Of a stretch of 7,645 bases of DNA, positions 6,792 through 7,645 are shown one piece after another. The stretch comes from Bacteroidota bacterium (GTDB taxonomy: Bacteria > Bacteroidota > Bacteroidia > Flavobacteriales > Flavobacteriaceae): contig JAJYTI010000107.1 in assembly GCA_021793135.1 (NCBI GenBank), positions 1 through 7,645 of the forward strand, in the 5' to 3' direction. The position numbers were made by a program, and so were the translations under genes. Each line of letters opens with the position of its first letter. Positions within the stretch are counted from its first letter, which is position 1. The notes under the pieces were generated by a model. The model ran no database searches. It worked only from the letters and a program-made list of their open reading frames with translations, and was not told the origin of the DNA.

Positions 6792-7547
6792 ATGCAAGTA
6801 CAAAATTACCTTTGGATTGCCTTATGGGTTTGCTTTACCACGCTTGGCATAGCACAACCCGAAATCGATTTTGATAAAGCAAATCAAGAATATCGAAATG
6901 AAAATTACGAAAATGCAGCAAAGCTTTATGAATCGGTTTTAGATCAAGGAAAACATTCTGTAGATCTTTATTTTAATCTTGGAAATACCTATTACAAGTT
7001 AAATCAACTGGCACCAAGTATCTATTATTACGAGAAAGGCTTACAGTTAGATCCTAAGAATAAAGATATTTTAAACAATATTCAATATGCACAACAAGCT
7101 ACTGTAGATGCTATAAAAATCAAAAAAACAAGTAAGATTAAAGCATTATCTAAAAACTTTTTACAGATTTTGTCCTTCAATACTTGGGCAGTATTAGCCA
7201 TTATTTGTAGCATAATCGCTGCAGCGATGTTTTTAATATATTATTTTACTAAAAAACCAATATTAAAACGTATTTGGTTTATTGGAAGTTTATTCTTTAT
7301 AGTAAGTATGCTATTTACCTTATTGTTATCTTATAATAGCTTTAAACTATCCGATACGAACTACGCTATAGTCTGGGACAATGAAGTGGAAGTTAGAGAC
7401 GCGCCAACTAGTAGTAGTACACGATTATATTACTTACACGAAGGTACTAAGGTTTCTATTACCTACGAAGAAGACAACTGGGCGCGTATTATGCTGACCG
7501 ATGGGAATGAAGGTTGGATTCAAAAACAGCAGCTTAAAAAGCTCTAA
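6792..7547 (+). CDS. batE: BatE, TPR and SH3-like membrane protein
   Basis: A 251-residue protein. A signal peptide (5-21) ends G-I-A|Q-P. Two TPR units follow at about 24-56 and 57-90 (Y-F-N-L-G-N-T-Y-Y-K-L and Y-Y-Y-E-K-G-L-Q-L-D-P). Two membrane helices at about 131-153 and 160-181 are separated by a short basic loop (T-K-K-P-I-L-K-R), which should be cytoplasmic. The C-terminal 190-250 looks like a bacterial SH3 domain: V-E-V-R-D-A-P early, then L-H-E-G-T-K-V, D-N-W-A-R-I and G-W-I. Both the TPRs and the SH3-like domain are therefore predicted in the periplasm. It starts 7 bp after the batD stop and is the last + strand gene here. SH3b domains in other proteins often contact cell wall material. 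That role is possible here but unproven. Confidence 0.92.
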   Translation: MQVQNYLWIALWVCFTTLGIAQPEIDFDKANQEYRNENYENAAKLYESVLDQGKHSVDLYFNLGNTYYKLNQLAPSIYYYEKGLQLDPKNKDILNNIQYAQQATVDAIKIKKTSKIKALSKNFLQILSFNTWAVLAIICSIIAAAMFLIYYFTKKPILKRIWFIGSLFFIVSMLFTLLLSYNSFKLSDTNYAIVWDNEVEVRDAPTSSSTRLYYLHEGTKVSITYEEDNWARIMLTDGNEGWIQKQQLKKL

Positions 7548-7570
7548 TTACCAGCACCTGCTTAAGGAAA
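7548..7570. other. Short convergent intergenic spacer
   Basis: This 23-bp AT-rich gap separates the batE stop from the presumed end of the - strand gene. It contains only tiny inverted repeats (AGCA/TGCT with a two-base loop, and CTTAAG). I see no GC-rich stem followed by a T run, so transcription termination here is not evident from sequence. Confidence 0.4.
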
Positions 7571-7645
7571 TTAAAGGTTTTTATTAGTTTCGTATTTTTC
7601 GTAAGTATCTAAAATATTTTGTTCTTCTATAAACTCCGAAATCAT
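7571..7645 (-). CDS. C-terminal end of an unidentified convergent gene (5' end outside window)
   Basis: On the - strand a frame is open from the window edge (7645) to a TAA at 7573-7571 and encodes 24 residues, M-I-S-E-F-I-E-E-Q-N-I-L-D-T-Y-E-K-Y-E-T, then N-K-N-L. The mixed acidic and hydrophobic helix-like sequence and its end 23 bp from the batE stop fit a convergent neighbour. The Met at the edge is probably internal, not a start, since 24 codons is too short for a likely gene. A second - strand frame is also open here but runs on into batE and is very basic, so it is less likely. The product cannot be recognised. Confidence 0.45.
   Translation of the reverse strand: MISEFIEEQNILDTYEKYETNKNL

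Noticed and set aside
7531..7543. AGCTT-AAA-AAGCT hairpin at the batE end as a terminator
   Set aside because: A five-pair AT-rich stem inside coding sequence, with no following T run, is too weak to call.

Overview
The window is an AT-rich, tightly packed stretch of a Bacteroidota chromosome, most likely from a member of the Flavobacteriia. Three things point there: the AT-rich codon use; exported proteins whose signal peptides end in Ala-Gln (SFA|Q, SSA|Q, ANA|Q, GIA|Q); and the gene order itself, which is the classical 'Bacteroides aerotolerance' (bat) operon.

All operon genes are on the + strand. In order they are: the 3' part of a DUF58 protein gene (1-485, cut by the window edge); an unnamed three-part membrane protein (486-2114); batA (2117-3118) and batB (3135-4184), two von Willebrand factor A (VWA) membrane proteins; batC (4174-5004), TPR plus acidic tail; batD (about 5009-6784), periplasmic beta domains plus a cytoplasmic helical module; and batE (6792-7547), TPR plus two membrane helices plus an SH3-like domain. 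Junctions range from an 11-bp overlap to a 16-bp gap, and no promoter or terminator is evident between genes, so this looks like one transcript. A MoxR-type AAA+ ATPase gene is expected just upstream of the window but is not seen. At the far right the C-terminal codons of a gene on the - strand converge on batE.

How the parts may work together: in this family a cytoplasmic MoxR ATPase and a DUF58 protein are paired with membrane-anchored VWA proteins. By the positive-inside rule, the VWA domains of BatA and BatB, the beta domains of BatD, the TPRs of BatC and BatE and the SH3-like domain of BatE all face the periplasm. Helical modules of BatD and of the 486-2114 protein face the cytoplasm. 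The layout suggests an envelope complex that links a cytoplasmic ATPase to periplasmic metal-dependent adhesion-type domains. The substrate and true role are not settled, and the 'aerotolerance' name should be taken as historical.

The least explained part is the 486-2114 protein. It has a BatD-like layout (signal peptide, periplasmic beta domain, membrane helix, cytoplasmic helical module sharing a motif with BatD) and then adds a second membrane helix and a periplasmic domain that resembles the PsbP/Mog1 type. I saw no RNA genes, CRISPR arrays, insertion sequences or attachment sites.
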